64,000 bases of DNA. It comes from Bacillota bacterium (GTDB lineage: Bacteria; Bacillota_I; Bacilli_A; RF39; UBA660). The stretch lies in the NCBI GenBank assembly GCA_015059425.1, contig SVAM01000004.1:31004-95003 (forward strand), in the 5' to 3' direction. A program made the position numbers and the translations under genes. Shown here one piece after another: positions 20,679 to 30,676 of this stretch; positions within the stretch are counted from its first letter, which is position 1; each line of letters starts with the position of its first letter. The notes beneath the pieces were generated by a model. It was not told the origin of the DNA. It worked only from the letters and a program-made list of their open reading frames with translations, and ran no database searches.

Positions 20679-21552
20679 TTCTAAAAAATTAAAACCAATG
20701 CTTTTAAAAGAAGTTGATAAACCATTTAATGATAAGAATTATATTTATGAATTGAAATTTGATGGGATTAGAGCAATTATTTATGTTGATAAAAACAGTT
20801 TAAAAATAACAAATAGATATGGCGTTGATATAACTCGTTTGTATCCAGAACTTCAAAATATAAAGAAAAATATTGGTAATAATAAAGTAATATTTGATGG
20901 TGAAATAATTACTTTTGATAATGGGGTGCCTAGTTTTAGTAAATTACAATTACGAAGTCATTTAAAAGATATAAATAAAATAAATAATTTAAGTAAAGAG
21001 ATACCTGTAGTATTTATAGCCTTTGATATTCTGTATTTAAATAAAGAACTAATTAACATGAAGCTTATTGATAGAAAAAAATATCTTAAAAAATTTAAAG
21101 ATACGGAATATTTTATTAAAACTAAAGAATATGTTGATGGTAAAAAATTGTTTTCTCAAGTTAAAAAATTAAAACTTGAGGGTATAGTTGCTAAAGAAAA
21201 AAATAGTTTATATATTCCTGGTAAAAGGGTATATTGTTGGCTTAAAATTAAGAATTTTAAAGTTGGTAATTTTATAATTCATGGCTATATAAAAAATAAA
21301 AATAAATATAGTTTGCTTCTTGGTGAATATAAAAATAATATGTTATATTATGTTGGTAAAGTTAGTGTAACCTCAAAAAATGAAACTTTAAAAAAAGCTT
21401 TAAATTCTAGAAAAATAGATAATAAATTTATTAATAGTAATGAAAAGGGGTTGTATGTAGAACCTATACATAAAATAAAAGTACATTATATGGAAAGAAC
21501 TAGTACTAACATGCTTAGACAACCTTTTGTTAAAAACAAAAATAAAGCTTAG
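20671..21552 (+). CDS. ATP-dependent DNA ligase (LigD ligase-domain type)
   Basis: YELKFDGIRAIIYVD (KxDG), FDGEIITFDNGVPSFSKLQLR, EGIVAKEKNSLYIPGKR..WLKIK. Confidence 0.93.
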   Translation: MFNSKKLKPMLLKEVDKPFNDKNYIYELKFDGIRAIIYVDKNSLKITNRYGVDITRLYPELQNIKKNIGNNKVIFDGEIITFDNGVPSFSKLQLRSHLKDINKINNLSKEIPVVFIAFDILYLNKELINMKLIDRKKYLKKFKDTEYFIKTKEYVDGKKLFSQVKKLKLEGIVAKEKNSLYIPGKRVYCWLKIKNFKVGNFIIHGYIKNKNKYSLLLGEYKNNMLYYVGKVSVTSKNETLKKALNSRKIDNKFINSNEKGLYVEPIHKIKVHYMERTSTNMLRQPFVKNKNKA

Positions 21553-21567
21553 TTGTTAAGCTTTATT
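21541..21567. terminator. Bidirectional terminator between convergent ligase and RNase J genes
   Basis: AATAAAGCTTA-gttgt-TAAGCTTTATT; both stop codons lie inside the hairpin. Confidence 0.8.
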
Positions 21568-23229
21568 TACTTCCATAATAACTGGTAAGATAATTGGATG
21601 TCTGCCAGTTAATTCGTTTATAAATGGATATAATTCTAAAATAATTTGATTTTTTAAATCAGTATGACTGTAACTAGAATTTGCTAAAGTTTTATTAACA
21701 ATTTCTGTTATTTTATTTTCTATCTTACTTATCAATTCAGGGTTTTCATTAACCATTATAAATCCGCGTGTTGTAACATTTGGTTTAATTAATAGCTTTC
21801 TGGTTAAAGTATTAATATTTAATATAGTTACTAATATTCCATCATTACCCATTAATTTACGGTCTTTTATTACTTGGCTACCTATATCACCAATACGTGA
21901 ACCATCTACATATACATCGCCACTTTTAATTGATTCACCACGAGTTACTATACCATTATTTAAATTAATTACATCACCATTTTTACATATAAATATATTT
22001 TCTTTAGGTATGTCACAAGATTCTGCAATTTCGCCATGTTGTTTTAACATTCGATATTCACCGTGCATTGGCATAAAATATTTAGGTTTAATTATTCTAA
22101 GCATCCATTTTAATTCTTCTTCTTTAGCATGTCCTGATGTATGAACATCATTAAAAGTTCTATTAGTGTAAACTTTTACACCTTTTAAATATAATTTGTT
22201 TATAACTCTGTTAATGCTGGCAGCATTACCGGGAATAGGAGATGAAGAAAATACTACTAAATCATCTGGCATTAATGTTATTTGTTTATGAATACCATTT
22301 GCTATTCTAGATAAAGCTGCTAGAGGTTCTCCTTGAGTTCCTGTACATAAAATGCAGATTTCTTTTTTCTTTAAATTCTTAGCTTGATTATTATCAATAA
22401 ATATTGTTTTATCTTCAATTAAGCCATTGTTCATAGCAAGTTCAATACTTGTTTCCATTGAACGCCCAAATATAATTATTTTACGATTATTTTTGCGACA
22501 TGTTTCTACTATATGTTTTATACGATAAATATTTGATGCAAATGTGGCTATAATTACACGCCCATGATGGCGAGATACAATATCATTTAAAGCTTCGTCA
22601 ACACTTGATTCGCTTTTTGAAAATCCTTCTGATAAAGCATTTGTAGAATCACTTAATAGTAATGTAACACCTTTACTTCCTAATTCAGCCATTTTATGAA
22701 TATTTGCCATTGGGCCAATTGGTGTTAAATCAAATTTAAAGTCTCCAGTTTCAAATATTGTTCCATTAGGTGTATGAATTGCAATACCAAAAGAACCTGG
22801 AATAGAGTGGGTAGTTCCAACAAATTCTATTGTAAAATATTTAGTTTTTAATACTGTTTCTTCTGTTACTAATTCAATGTTATTATAATTGATATTTTTG
22901 TCTGTTAATTTTTTTACTATTAAATCAGCGGCAATTTTAGAAGCATATATTTTTGGAATATTTACTGTGTTAAGTAAAAAAGATATTCCACCAATATGGT
23001 CTTCGTGTCCGTGAGTTATAACTAAACCTTTAATTTTTTCTTCATTTTGTTTTAAATATGTAACATCTTGAATAACATAATCTATACCTAGCAAGTCATC
23101 TTCAGGGAACATTACACCAGCATCTATTACAATAATTTCATCATTATGAGTTACAACATACATATTTTTACCAACTTCGCCTAAGCCACCTAAGGCTACA
23201 ATGGACGTAGTCTCATTATTATTTTTCAT
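21556..23229 (-). CDS. rnjA: Ribonuclease J (canonical active site)
   Basis: THGHEDHIGGISFLL, GTTHSIPGSFG, ETGDFKFD, MPMHGEYR. Confidence 0.95.
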   Translation of the reverse strand: MKNNNETTSIVALGGLGEVGKNMYVVTHNDEIIVIDAGVMFPEDDLLGIDYVIQDVTYLKQNEEKIKGLVITHGHEDHIGGISFLLNTVNIPKIYASKIAADLIVKKLTDKNINYNNIELVTEETVLKTKYFTIEFVGTTHSIPGSFGIAIHTPNGTIFETGDFKFDLTPIGPMANIHKMAELGSKGVTLLLSDSTNALSEGFSKSESSVDEALNDIVSRHHGRVIIATFASNIYRIKHIVETCRKNNRKIIIFGRSMETSIELAMNNGLIEDKTIFIDNNQAKNLKKKEICILCTGTQGEPLAALSRIANGIHKQITLMPDDLVVFSSSPIPGNAASINRVINKLYLKGVKVYTNRTFNDVHTSGHAKEEELKWMLRIIKPKYFMPMHGEYRMLKQHGEIAESCDIPKENIFICKNGDVINLNNGIVTRGESIKSGDVYVDGSRIGDIGSQVIKDRKLMGNDGILVTILNINTLTRKLLIKPNVTTRGFIMVNENPELISKIENKITEIVNKTLANSSYSHTDLKNQIILELYPFINELTGRHPIILPVIMEVNKA

Positions 23230-23370
23230 AAAATCTTCCTCTCAATAAAATAAAAAAAGTTGTAAAACTTGAGTTAATTATACTATTTTTTTTAATTTTT
23301 GTCTACTATAACTTATTTTAGTGTCAAACTCGCTTGATTAAATATATTTTAAGAGTTACAATGTATTTAG

Positions 23371-24111
23371 GTGATAGAAGTGAAAGATTTAGATAAAAAA
23401 AGACTTGTTGGAATAATATTAGGGGCTTTATTAGTGCTAGCTATGGGAGTGAAATTTTATTTAGATTATAAAGAAAATAATAATACTATAGAAAAAATAG
23501 CTACTGCGGATGCTAAAAAATTTAAAAAGGAATATGAAGATTTAAATGGTACAACTGCTTATGGTGAAATTAAATATAAAGATTTAAAAATTAGCGAATA
23601 TATTCCAGTTGTTTATAAAACAGATAAAGAAATAGTTAATATTTTAAATAATGGTACTGGGGTAATTTATTTTGGCTTTAATTCTTGTCCTTGGTGCCGT
23701 AGTATGGTAGAAACTTTATTAAAAGTGATAGAAGATTATGAAGTAGAAAATTTCTATTATACTGATATTAAACATATTCGTTCTAGTTTTAAAGTAGAAA
23801 ATAAAAAGTTAGTGGAAACTAAGGGTACAGAAAGTTATTATGATATATTAGAAAAATTAGATGGATATTTAACGGATTATGTTATAACAGATAATAATAA
23901 AGATTATGATACTAATGAGAAAAGACTTTATGCTCCAACTGTTGTTGTTGTAAAAGAAGGAGAAATTCTTGGAGTTCATGAAGTTACTGTTGATAGTCAA
24001 ACAAATCCTTTTGATGGTTTAAATGATACTCAAAAAGAAGAACTTTATGGTATTTATGAAGAAATGATAAAAAAACTAGATGAAAATACTTGTTCAAAAG
24101 CTGGATGTTAA
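23371..24111 (+). CDS. Membrane-anchored thioredoxin-like protein with CPWC motif
   Basis: TM followed by GVIYFGFNSCPWCRSMVETLL. Confidence 0.75.
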   Translation: MIEVKDLDKKRLVGIILGALLVLAMGVKFYLDYKENNNTIEKIATADAKKFKKEYEDLNGTTAYGEIKYKDLKISEYIPVVYKTDKEIVNILNNGTGVIYFGFNSCPWCRSMVETLLKVIEDYEVENFYYTDIKHIRSSFKVENKKLVETKGTESYYDILEKLDGYLTDYVITDNNKDYDTNEKRLYAPTVVVVKEGEILGVHEVTVDSQTNPFDGLNDTQKEELYGIYEEMIKKLDENTCSKAGC

Positions 24112-24121
24112 TCCAGCTTTT
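24096..24121. terminator. Bidirectional terminator
   Basis: AAAAGCTGGAT-GTTA-ATCCAGCTTTT between convergent genes. Confidence 0.75.
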
Positions 24122-24632
24122 AGTTTGTGTCTTCAATAAATGTTTTGCTTTTGTGTGGCTCATCAAATAATAAATCTTCATAATTTTTTTGCCTTAATAC
24201 TTCATATAAACAGATTGCTACAGTGTTTGATAAATTTAATGATCTAACATTATCAGTCATAGGTATTCTATAACATCTATCAATATATGGTTTTAATATT
24301 TTGGTTGGTATACCTGTAGATTCTTTTCCAAAAAATAAGTATATATCATCTTTAATATCTTTATAATTGGGAGTAGAATGTGGTTGATGACCATATCTTG
24401 TAAAAAAGAAATATTCTCCTTTATTTTTATTAAAAAATTCTTCAATATTTTCGTATACTTGGTATACACATTTATCTATATAATTAACACCACTTCTTTT
24501 AATATATTTTTCGTCTAACGAAAAACCTAATGGTTTAATTAAATGTAGTTTTGTATTACTTGCTACACAGGTACGCATAATATTTCCAGTGTTTCCAGGT
24601 ATTTCAGGTTCAAATAAAACAACGTTTAACAT
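24120..24632 (-). CDS. trmL: tRNA (cytidine(34)-2'-O)-methyltransferase
   Basis: LFEPEIPGNTGNIMRTC, FFGKESTGIP, RSLNLSNTVAICLYEVLRQ. Confidence 0.94.
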   Translation of the reverse strand: MLNVVLFEPEIPGNTGNIMRTCVASNTKLHLIKPLGFSLDEKYIKRSGVNYIDKCVYQVYENIEEFFNKNKGEYFFFTRYGHQPHSTPNYKDIKDDIYLFFGKESTGIPTKILKPYIDRCYRIPMTDNVRSLNLSNTVAICLYEVLRQKNYEDLLFDEPHKSKTFIEDTN

Positions 24633-24743
24633 AATTTCACTTCCAAATCTATTAAAAATTATAAATCATATTTAATTTATTGTAAATCAAATTGACAATT
24701 ATTTTTAGATATTTTATACTTTATTTATATTGGAGGGTTTTGT

Positions 24744-25442
24744 ATGAAACAATTAATTACGTTTGATAATCTTTTAAATGCTGCATTATTAAAATTTGAT
24801 GGTATTGTCGATAATAAAGATTTAGCTATACTTATTGAAATGCTAAAAAAAGAAAATATATTTTTAGAGGATTGTGACTCTATTATTAATAAATTGAAGA
24901 AAAAAGGTTATGAATCTTGGGGAATTTATGATTTAGAAAATTTTAATGGCTTAAGTTTAGAACAAATACAAGTTGAATTAGAGAATCAACAAGGTATTAC
25001 TATGAAACATTTTATGGAAAATTTAGACTTAAATGAATTAATTTTGCGTAAAATTTTTCCAAGAATATTTACGCATGTTGTTTATCATAATTATAGTAAT
25101 GTACTTGTAAAACATATTAAACTATTAAATTTAAATGGTTTTGTTGATAATTTATATTGGCAGGGTAGTACAAGGATTTTTAATATTACTTATAAGGGTG
25201 TGGCTTATTTGTTTATCAAAGATAATCCTGAACTAATAAACTCATTTAAAGATATAATAATAAATCAAGGTTTGGATGTTCAATATTTAAATGATTTTAT
25301 TTTAGATACTTATCCTAAATGTAAATATAATTTAAATATTATAGATTATCAAAAATATTGTCTTCAAAAAATAACAGAAGAAGAAATGGCTTTAACTAGA
25401 AAAAAGAAATTATCTTTGTCTGGATCTGAACTTCCTTTTTAA
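24744..25442 (+). CDS. Conserved-looking hypothetical protein
   Basis: 233-codon ORF with SD (GGAGGGTTT) and no confident family assignment. Confidence 0.7.
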   Translation: MKQLITFDNLLNAALLKFDGIVDNKDLAILIEMLKKENIFLEDCDSIINKLKKKGYESWGIYDLENFNGLSLEQIQVELENQQGITMKHFMENLDLNELILRKIFPRIFTHVVYHNYSNVLVKHIKLLNLNGFVDNLYWQGSTRIFNITYKGVAYLFIKDNPELINSFKDIIINQGLDVQYLNDFILDTYPKCKYNLNIIDYQKYCLQKITEEEMALTRKKKLSLSGSELPF

Positions 25443-25526
25443 TTATTTTTAAAAATGTAGATTACTCTACATTTTTTCTTGATAACTTTTTTAATTTTTC
25501 TTATAATTAATTAGAGGTAATAATTT

Positions 25527-26045
25527 ATGGCAGAAAAATTAGCAAAATTTGTAGTAGGTTTATTTGGAAGTATTACAGCAGTATGGTGGGGTAAATATTT
25601 AGTTATGTTTATTATATCTTTAATGCCTATTTTAGAGCTTAGGGGAGGACTTATTGCTGCAAGTTTAATGGACGCTCCAATGGTTACAAGCTTTATTGTT
25701 TGTTTTATAGGTAATATTATTCCAATACCTTTTATTTTATGGTTTATTACGGAAATATTCGATTTTATGAAAAGAAAAAGTCCTAAGCTTGCAAAAATAG
25801 TGGATAAGATGGAAAAGAAAGCAGATAAACAAAAAGAACAGATTGAAAGATTAAAATATTTAGGTTTAATGCTTTTTGTAGGGATACCTCTTCCTGGTAC
25901 TGGTGCTTGGACTGGTTGTTTAATAGCGGCACTTCTTGGTATGGATAAAAAGAAATCTTGTATTGCTGCAATACTTGGAGTTATACTTGCAGGTATTATC
26001 ATGCTTATATTTTCTTATGGTATTTTAGGAGGGATAATTAGATGA
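25527..26045 (+). CDS. Small multidrug export protein (COG2426-like)
   Basis: PILELRGGLIAASL, FVGIPLPGTGAWTGCLIAALLGM. Confidence 0.85.
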   Translation: MAEKLAKFVVGLFGSITAVWWGKYLVMFIISLMPILELRGGLIAASLMDAPMVTSFIVCFIGNIIPIPFILWFITEIFDFMKRKSPKLAKIVDKMEKKADKQKEQIERLKYLGLMLFVGIPLPGTGAWTGCLIAALLGMDKKKSCIAAILGVILAGIIMLIFSYGILGGIIR

Positions 26046-26659
26046 CAACAATATATTTGATTAACAATAGTTTAACTATGAATAATTTAGCTTTTCCTAA
26101 CAATGAAACATTAGAATCCAAAAGAGAAAAAAGATTACTTAGTATTGAAGGGGAAATGGAAGCTAAAAAATTAGCAAAAAGCGATTATATGCAAAATATT
26201 AACGTCATTTATGCATCACCATATGTTATGAGTATTGGAACAGCTAAATATTTGGCAAATGAATTGCAATTAGATATAAAAATAGATTCTTTAATTGGTG
26301 AAAGAAAAATTGGTAATTTAGGGGATAAAAAAATTAGTATGATTACTGAACTTCAAGAAAGCGATTTTAATTATAAGTTAGTTGGTGGAGAATCTTTAAA
26401 TGAAGTAAAATTGAGAATGCTAAAATTCTTAAAAAGTATTTTAATAGAAAATGAAGCTAAAGAAATTGCTATATTTACTCATAATGTTGCAATAACTTGT
26501 TTATTAAGCGAATATTGTACTAAAGGATTTAATTTAGATAATAGATTAATTCTTAATTATAATGATGATGCTGTAGTTGATGGAACTTGGCATGGAATAA
26601 ATATTATTGAGCTTAAATTCGATAATAATGAACTTGTTTCTATAGTAAGAAAAAAGTAG
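26042..26659 (+). CDS. Histidine phosphatase superfamily-like protein
   Basis: SIEGEMEAKKLAKS...VIYASPYVMSIGTAKYLA...ERKIGNLG...GGESLNEVKLRMLKFL...IFTHN. Confidence 0.7.
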   Translation: MTTIYLINNSLTMNNLAFPNNETLESKREKRLLSIEGEMEAKKLAKSDYMQNINVIYASPYVMSIGTAKYLANELQLDIKIDSLIGERKIGNLGDKKISMITELQESDFNYKLVGGESLNEVKLRMLKFLKSILIENEAKEIAIFTHNVAITCLLSEYCTKGFNLDNRLILNYNDDAVVDGTWHGINIIELKFDNNELVSIVRKK

Positions 26660-26684
26660 AAAAATAGTTAATTTTCTACTTTTT
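26651..26684. terminator. Bidirectional terminator
   Basis: AAAAAGTAGAAAA ... TTTTCTACTTTTT between convergent genes. Confidence 0.75.
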
Positions 26685-26879
26685 ATCTTCTAAAGAGTCA
26701 ATTGTTTTCCATTCTGTCGTTCCACATGTAGTACAAATAAATGGTACTAAAACCTTTAAACCTTCTGGTTTATCGTATTTTTCTTCTAAGCTTACACATA
26801 ATAGACCAGTTTTTTCGTCTATGTATGCTTTTCCTTGGCGTGTAGTTTCTGCACATTTGTTGCATCCTGGTTTTTTCAT
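26676..26879 (-). CDS. Small zinc-ribbon-like protein
   Basis: 67 aa with CNKC and CTTC cysteine pairs; AGGAGG upstream. Confidence 0.7.
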   Translation of the reverse strand: MKKPGCNKCAETTRQGKAYIDEKTGLLCVSLEEKYDKPEGLKVLVPFICTTCGTTEWKTIDSLEDKK

Positions 26880-26949
26880 TTTTTTCCTCCTTATACTTTA
26901 TTATTTTCATTTTTTGTGTTATAATACCTTTCATTGGGAGGTTTTTGAT

Positions 26950-27480
26950 ATGATACGTAATGAATATGATGCTTATGATGTATGTATAAATGATCAAAAT
27001 GAACGTTTTATTGTAATATATAAAGTAACATTGGAAAGTGAAGATGCTGATTATTATGTAAAAAGATCAGTTAACTGTTTTGAATCAAATAATTTAAAAG
27101 AAGATATTAAAAAACTTAGAAGTGAAGGCTATTATAGTATTTCAGAATTTGGTTTTCTTCATGATCCAATTGACAGTAATAACATATTAGCTACTATGTA
27201 TTTTACATTTAAAGGTAATAGAGTTGTTACTTTAGAAAAAATTTATTATCAAGAAATAATAAATGATATGACTTATATTATGGGGTGTGTTAATTTTGTG
27301 GATTTAATCACAGGTAATGAATATATAGTAAGAACAAATAATTTTGGCATACAATCAGATGAAACTATACGATTTGCTGAAAGTCTTGGCTATATACATA
27401 TATCTGATTACAATTTAAAAAATGACTTTAATAAACTTAATGATTATTTTATTCATAAATTAGTTCCAAAAAAGAAGTAA
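26950..27480 (+). CDS. Hypothetical protein
   Basis: ATG 26950 after GGGAGG; TTTTTTGTGTTATAAT promoter-like upstream. Confidence 0.65.
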   Translation: MIRNEYDAYDVCINDQNERFIVIYKVTLESEDADYYVKRSVNCFESNNLKEDIKKLRSEGYYSISEFGFLHDPIDSNNILATMYFTFKGNRVVTLEKIYYQEIINDMTYIMGCVNFVDLITGNEYIVRTNNFGIQSDETIRFAESLGYIHISDYNLKNDFNKLNDYFIHKLVPKKK

Positions 27481-27499
27481 TATTAATGTTACTTCTTTT

Positions 27500-27946
27500 T
27501 TACTTTATAAAATTAACTTTACATTTTGATAATCTTCTATATATTACAGCTTTTCTTTTTCTGTTAATTTGTTTAAATAAAATATCATATAACATTTCCC
27601 ATATAAATACCCAACCAGCTATTAGTGATATTTCACTAATAAAAGATGACGTTTCCTGTGAAATAGATATTAGAAAAACACCTAATAAAAGTAAAATTAA
27701 ACGTAAATAATCATCATATTTATCTATTAGTTTTAAATCTTTAAATTTTAAATTATAATTATTATGTATAGCGTTTATTAATAAATCTTGTTCATCTTTT
27801 CCTAAATTACTTTTTATACTTAGTTCATTTATATTTTTAGAACTTTTAATAATTTCTGATATCAGATAATTATCTAATTCAGGGTTTAATAAATTGTTAT
27901 TGTATTTATTTAAAGCATCATTTATATTATTAATTTCTATATTCAT
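27500..27946 (-). CDS. Hypothetical protein with C-terminal TM segments
   Basis: Translation; hydrophobic LRLILLLLGVFLISISQ...ISLIAGWVFIWEMLYDILF. Confidence 0.6.
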   Translation of the reverse strand: MNIEINNINDALNKYNNNLLNPELDNYLISEIIKSSKNINELSIKSNLGKDEQDLLINAIHNNYNLKFKDLKLIDKYDDYLRLILLLLGVFLISISQETSSFISEISLIAGWVFIWEMLYDILFKQINRKRKAVIYRRLSKCKVNFIK

Positions 27947-28028
27947 AGTATCACCTTAATTTATTTTAACATAATTTGTTATTTTTTAAAACTCGAACCA
28001 TTTAAAAGTTCGAGTTTGTTAACAAAAT

Positions 28029-28400
28029 TGGTGGAGTAGAGGAGAATCGAACTCCTGTCCAAAACATCCTATCATACAACATCTACAAGTTTAGCTTGAT
28101 TTAAAATTCATTTTTTTAATGGCTCAAGACTAACCTATAAAAAAACTAAGTTTAGTTAATATTCATTCTTTTAACCTAAACAATTAAAAGGATATATCTT
28201 ATATTTATGAACCTCAAATTATCCTATAAGCAAAATAAAGTGAAGCTTGCTATTCCTATATTATTCTAAATTAGGCAAATGCATAAGCATTTGAAGCAAA
28301 AGAATTTTCATTCTTGTCATTTAATTTTAATTGTAGACTTAAGGCGTCACTTCCACTTGCAGTCATATTTAGTAATATCTGTCGAAACCTGAGCTACCCC
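28029..28400 (-). ncRNA. ssrA: Transfer-messenger RNA (tmRNA)
   Basis: Minus strand 5'-GGGGTAGCTCAGGTTTCGACAG ... GGACAGGAGTTCGATTCTCCTCTACTCCACCA-3'; GGGGUAG pairs with CUACUCC; tag ORF ends NDKNENSFASNAYAFA*. Confidence 0.96.
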
Positions 28401-28446
28401 ATGTGTTATGTATTATAGCATAAAAATATAAAAAAAGAAAGTGTTA

Positions 28447-29127
28447 CTACTTTCTTAATAATGCTGTTGCTATAATAAAACCAATATTTAATATACCATA
28501 TAATAATATAGCAAAATTTATAAAACCAGCTTTTGTTTTTGGTGGTACATCTTCAATAAGTGATGGTAAATTTTTATTTTTTAATTCTCTTATCATTGCT
28601 TTACCTTGAGTATCTCCAATAGTTTGTGTTAATCTAAAATATTCATCTAATTTATTATTAACAATAGTTCCCATTATTGTTTCTTTAGGCATGCTAGCAA
28701 TCATAATTTCAATATTTGTTATTAACATTTTATTATCATCAGTTAATTTATTAAAATTTTCTTTTGCTTCAAAATATAATTTCATATATGAGTTAATATT
28801 ATTTTCTAAGTCTTCTTTATTTATTAAAATATTATCATATGCGTTTTTGTTTAAAATTTGGCTAAAACTATATAGATTATTGCAATTTTTGTTTAATTTA
28901 ATAATTTTCATAAATTCTGCAGGATTAGTATTCCAAACTTCTCCTGGTAAAGTCCTTAAGTCAAAAGTAAGTAATTCGCTGGCTATAATTTGATTATAAT
29001 TAATATAAGTTATTGTGTTATTTTCACATGTTAATCCATTTAAATTTGGATAAAATTCCAAATTTTGTCGAAATATAAAATCGTTAATATTAATAATTTT
29101 GCTTTTATATAAATCGGTATCACTCAT
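28447..29127 (-). CDS. Hypothetical tail-anchored protein
   Basis: ATG (minus) at 29127; single C-terminal TM FINFAILLYGILNIGFIIATALLRK. Confidence 0.6.
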   Translation of the reverse strand: MSDTDLYKSKIININDFIFRQNLEFYPNLNGLTCENNTITYINYNQIIASELLTFDLRTLPGEVWNTNPAEFMKIIKLNKNCNNLYSFSQILNKNAYDNILINKEDLENNINSYMKLYFEAKENFNKLTDDNKMLITNIEIMIASMPKETIMGTIVNNKLDEYFRLTQTIGDTQGKAMIRELKNKNLPSLIEDVPPKTKAGFINFAILLYGILNIGFIIATALLRK

Positions 29128-29230
29128 AGTATCCAGCCTCTCTAGTTTATTTAATTGTAACAAAAAAAGAAATAAAAAACAACACTAAACAAAAACAAAT
29201 TTATGTTGTATAATATTTTTGGGGATTTTT

Positions 29231-30526
29231 ATGAAAAAAATTGATAAAAAGTTTGTCATAGATTTAAGTAATAAAAAAAATGAGCCATCTTGGATGCTTG
29301 ATTTTCGCTTGTATTCGTTAAAAAAGTTTAATGAATTAGATAACCCAAATTTTGGTCCAAAACTTAATATTGATTTTGATAAAATTGTTTATTATAAAGA
29401 AAATAAAAATAAGATGACAGATAATTGGGATAATGTGAGTAAAGATATTCGTGGTACATTTTGTGATTTAGGAGTTATTAAAGCTGAACAGGATTATTTA
29501 TATGGTGTAACTAATCAATATGAAAGTGAAGTTGTTTATCATAATATTAAGGATAAAGATAGCAAAGTTATATTTACAAGTACTGATGATGCTTTACAAA
29601 AATATCCGGAGTTATTTAAAAAATACTTTAATAATTTAGTTAAATATGATGAAAATAAATATACTGCTTTAAATGGTGCTTTTTGGAGTGGGGGCTCTTT
29701 TATATATATTCCTAAAGGAGTTAAACTTGATAGACCCTTACAAAGTTATTTTAGAATTGATACTGAAAATTTAGGACAATTTGAAAGAACTATTATAATT
29801 GTAGATGATTATGCAGAACTTGAATACATAGAAGGATGTACGGCTCGCAGTTATTCGTCTACTAGTTTACATGCTGGAGTTGTTGAAATATATGTTGGAA
29901 AACATGCTAAGTGTAAGTATTCTACGATCCAAAATTGGAGTAAAGATGTTTATAATTTAGTTACTAAAAGGGCTATAGTAGAAGAATCTGGAGTTATGGA
30001 ATGGATTGATGGCAATATTGGTTCCGGTATTACAATGAAGTATCCATCATGTATTTTAAAAGGCGATAATTCTAGAGGAAATTCTATTAGTATAGCATAT
30101 GCTAATGAAGGACAAATAATTGATGCTGGCGCTAAAATGATTCATTTAGGTAAAAATACTAAAAGTAATATTGTGAGTAAATCAATTTCGTTAAATGGCG
30201 GAGTTAGTAATTACAGAGGCACTACTAAAATAACTAAGAATGCAATAAACTCTTATGCAACTGTTAAATGCGATACTATTATTTTAGATGATAAAAGTAA
30301 AAGTGATACAATACCAGATAATATCGTTTGTAATAATTCTTCAACTATAGAACATGAAGCAACAATTTCAAAAGTTAATAAAGAGAAATTATTTTATTTA
30401 ATGAGTAAAGGTTTAAGTGAAAATTTAGCTAAAGAATTGTTAATAATGGGTTTTATTAATGATTTTAAACATGAACTTCCTTTGGAATATGCAGTAGAAC
30501 TTAATAGATTATTAAAGAATTATTAA
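29231..30526 (+). CDS. sufB: Fe-S cluster assembly SufB-like protein
   Basis: WSGGSFIYIPKGVKLDRPLQSYFRI, YIEGCTARSYSSTSLHAGVVEI, TIQNWSKDVYNLVTKRA, EHEATISKVN. Confidence 0.88.
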   Translation: MKKIDKKFVIDLSNKKNEPSWMLDFRLYSLKKFNELDNPNFGPKLNIDFDKIVYYKENKNKMTDNWDNVSKDIRGTFCDLGVIKAEQDYLYGVTNQYESEVVYHNIKDKDSKVIFTSTDDALQKYPELFKKYFNNLVKYDENKYTALNGAFWSGGSFIYIPKGVKLDRPLQSYFRIDTENLGQFERTIIIVDDYAELEYIEGCTARSYSSTSLHAGVVEIYVGKHAKCKYSTIQNWSKDVYNLVTKRAIVEESGVMEWIDGNIGSGITMKYPSCILKGDNSRGNSISIAYANEGQIIDAGAKMIHLGKNTKSNIVSKSISLNGGVSNYRGTTKITKNAINSYATVKCDTIILDDKSKSDTIPDNIVCNNSSTIEHEATISKVNKEKLFYLMSKGLSENLAKELLIMGFINDFKHELPLEYAVELNRLLKNY

Positions 30527-30651
30527 TTTTACAGATTTTAATGTTTTGGTTAAGCAGATTTATATAAATTCTCTAGGCAGATTTTTGTGTTTTTGCTAAG
30601 CAGAAATAATAAAATCTGTACTTTGACACTATTTATTATAAGTGATATATT
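30525..30651 (+). promoter_or_regulatory. Promoter with four 23-nt-spaced CAGA half-sites (copy 2)
   Basis: CAGA at 30532, 30555, 30578, 30601 (exactly 23 nt apart); TCTG at 30615; TTGACA 30623-30628, 17-bp spacer, TATATT 30646-30651. Confidence 0.75.
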
Positions 30652-30676
30652 GCTCCCTGGAAGGGAGGAATATCAT

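Noticed and set aside
25511-26002. Long antisense ORF opposite the small multidrug export gene
   Set aside because: The plus-strand frame has recognisable family motifs and RBS; antisense frame does not.
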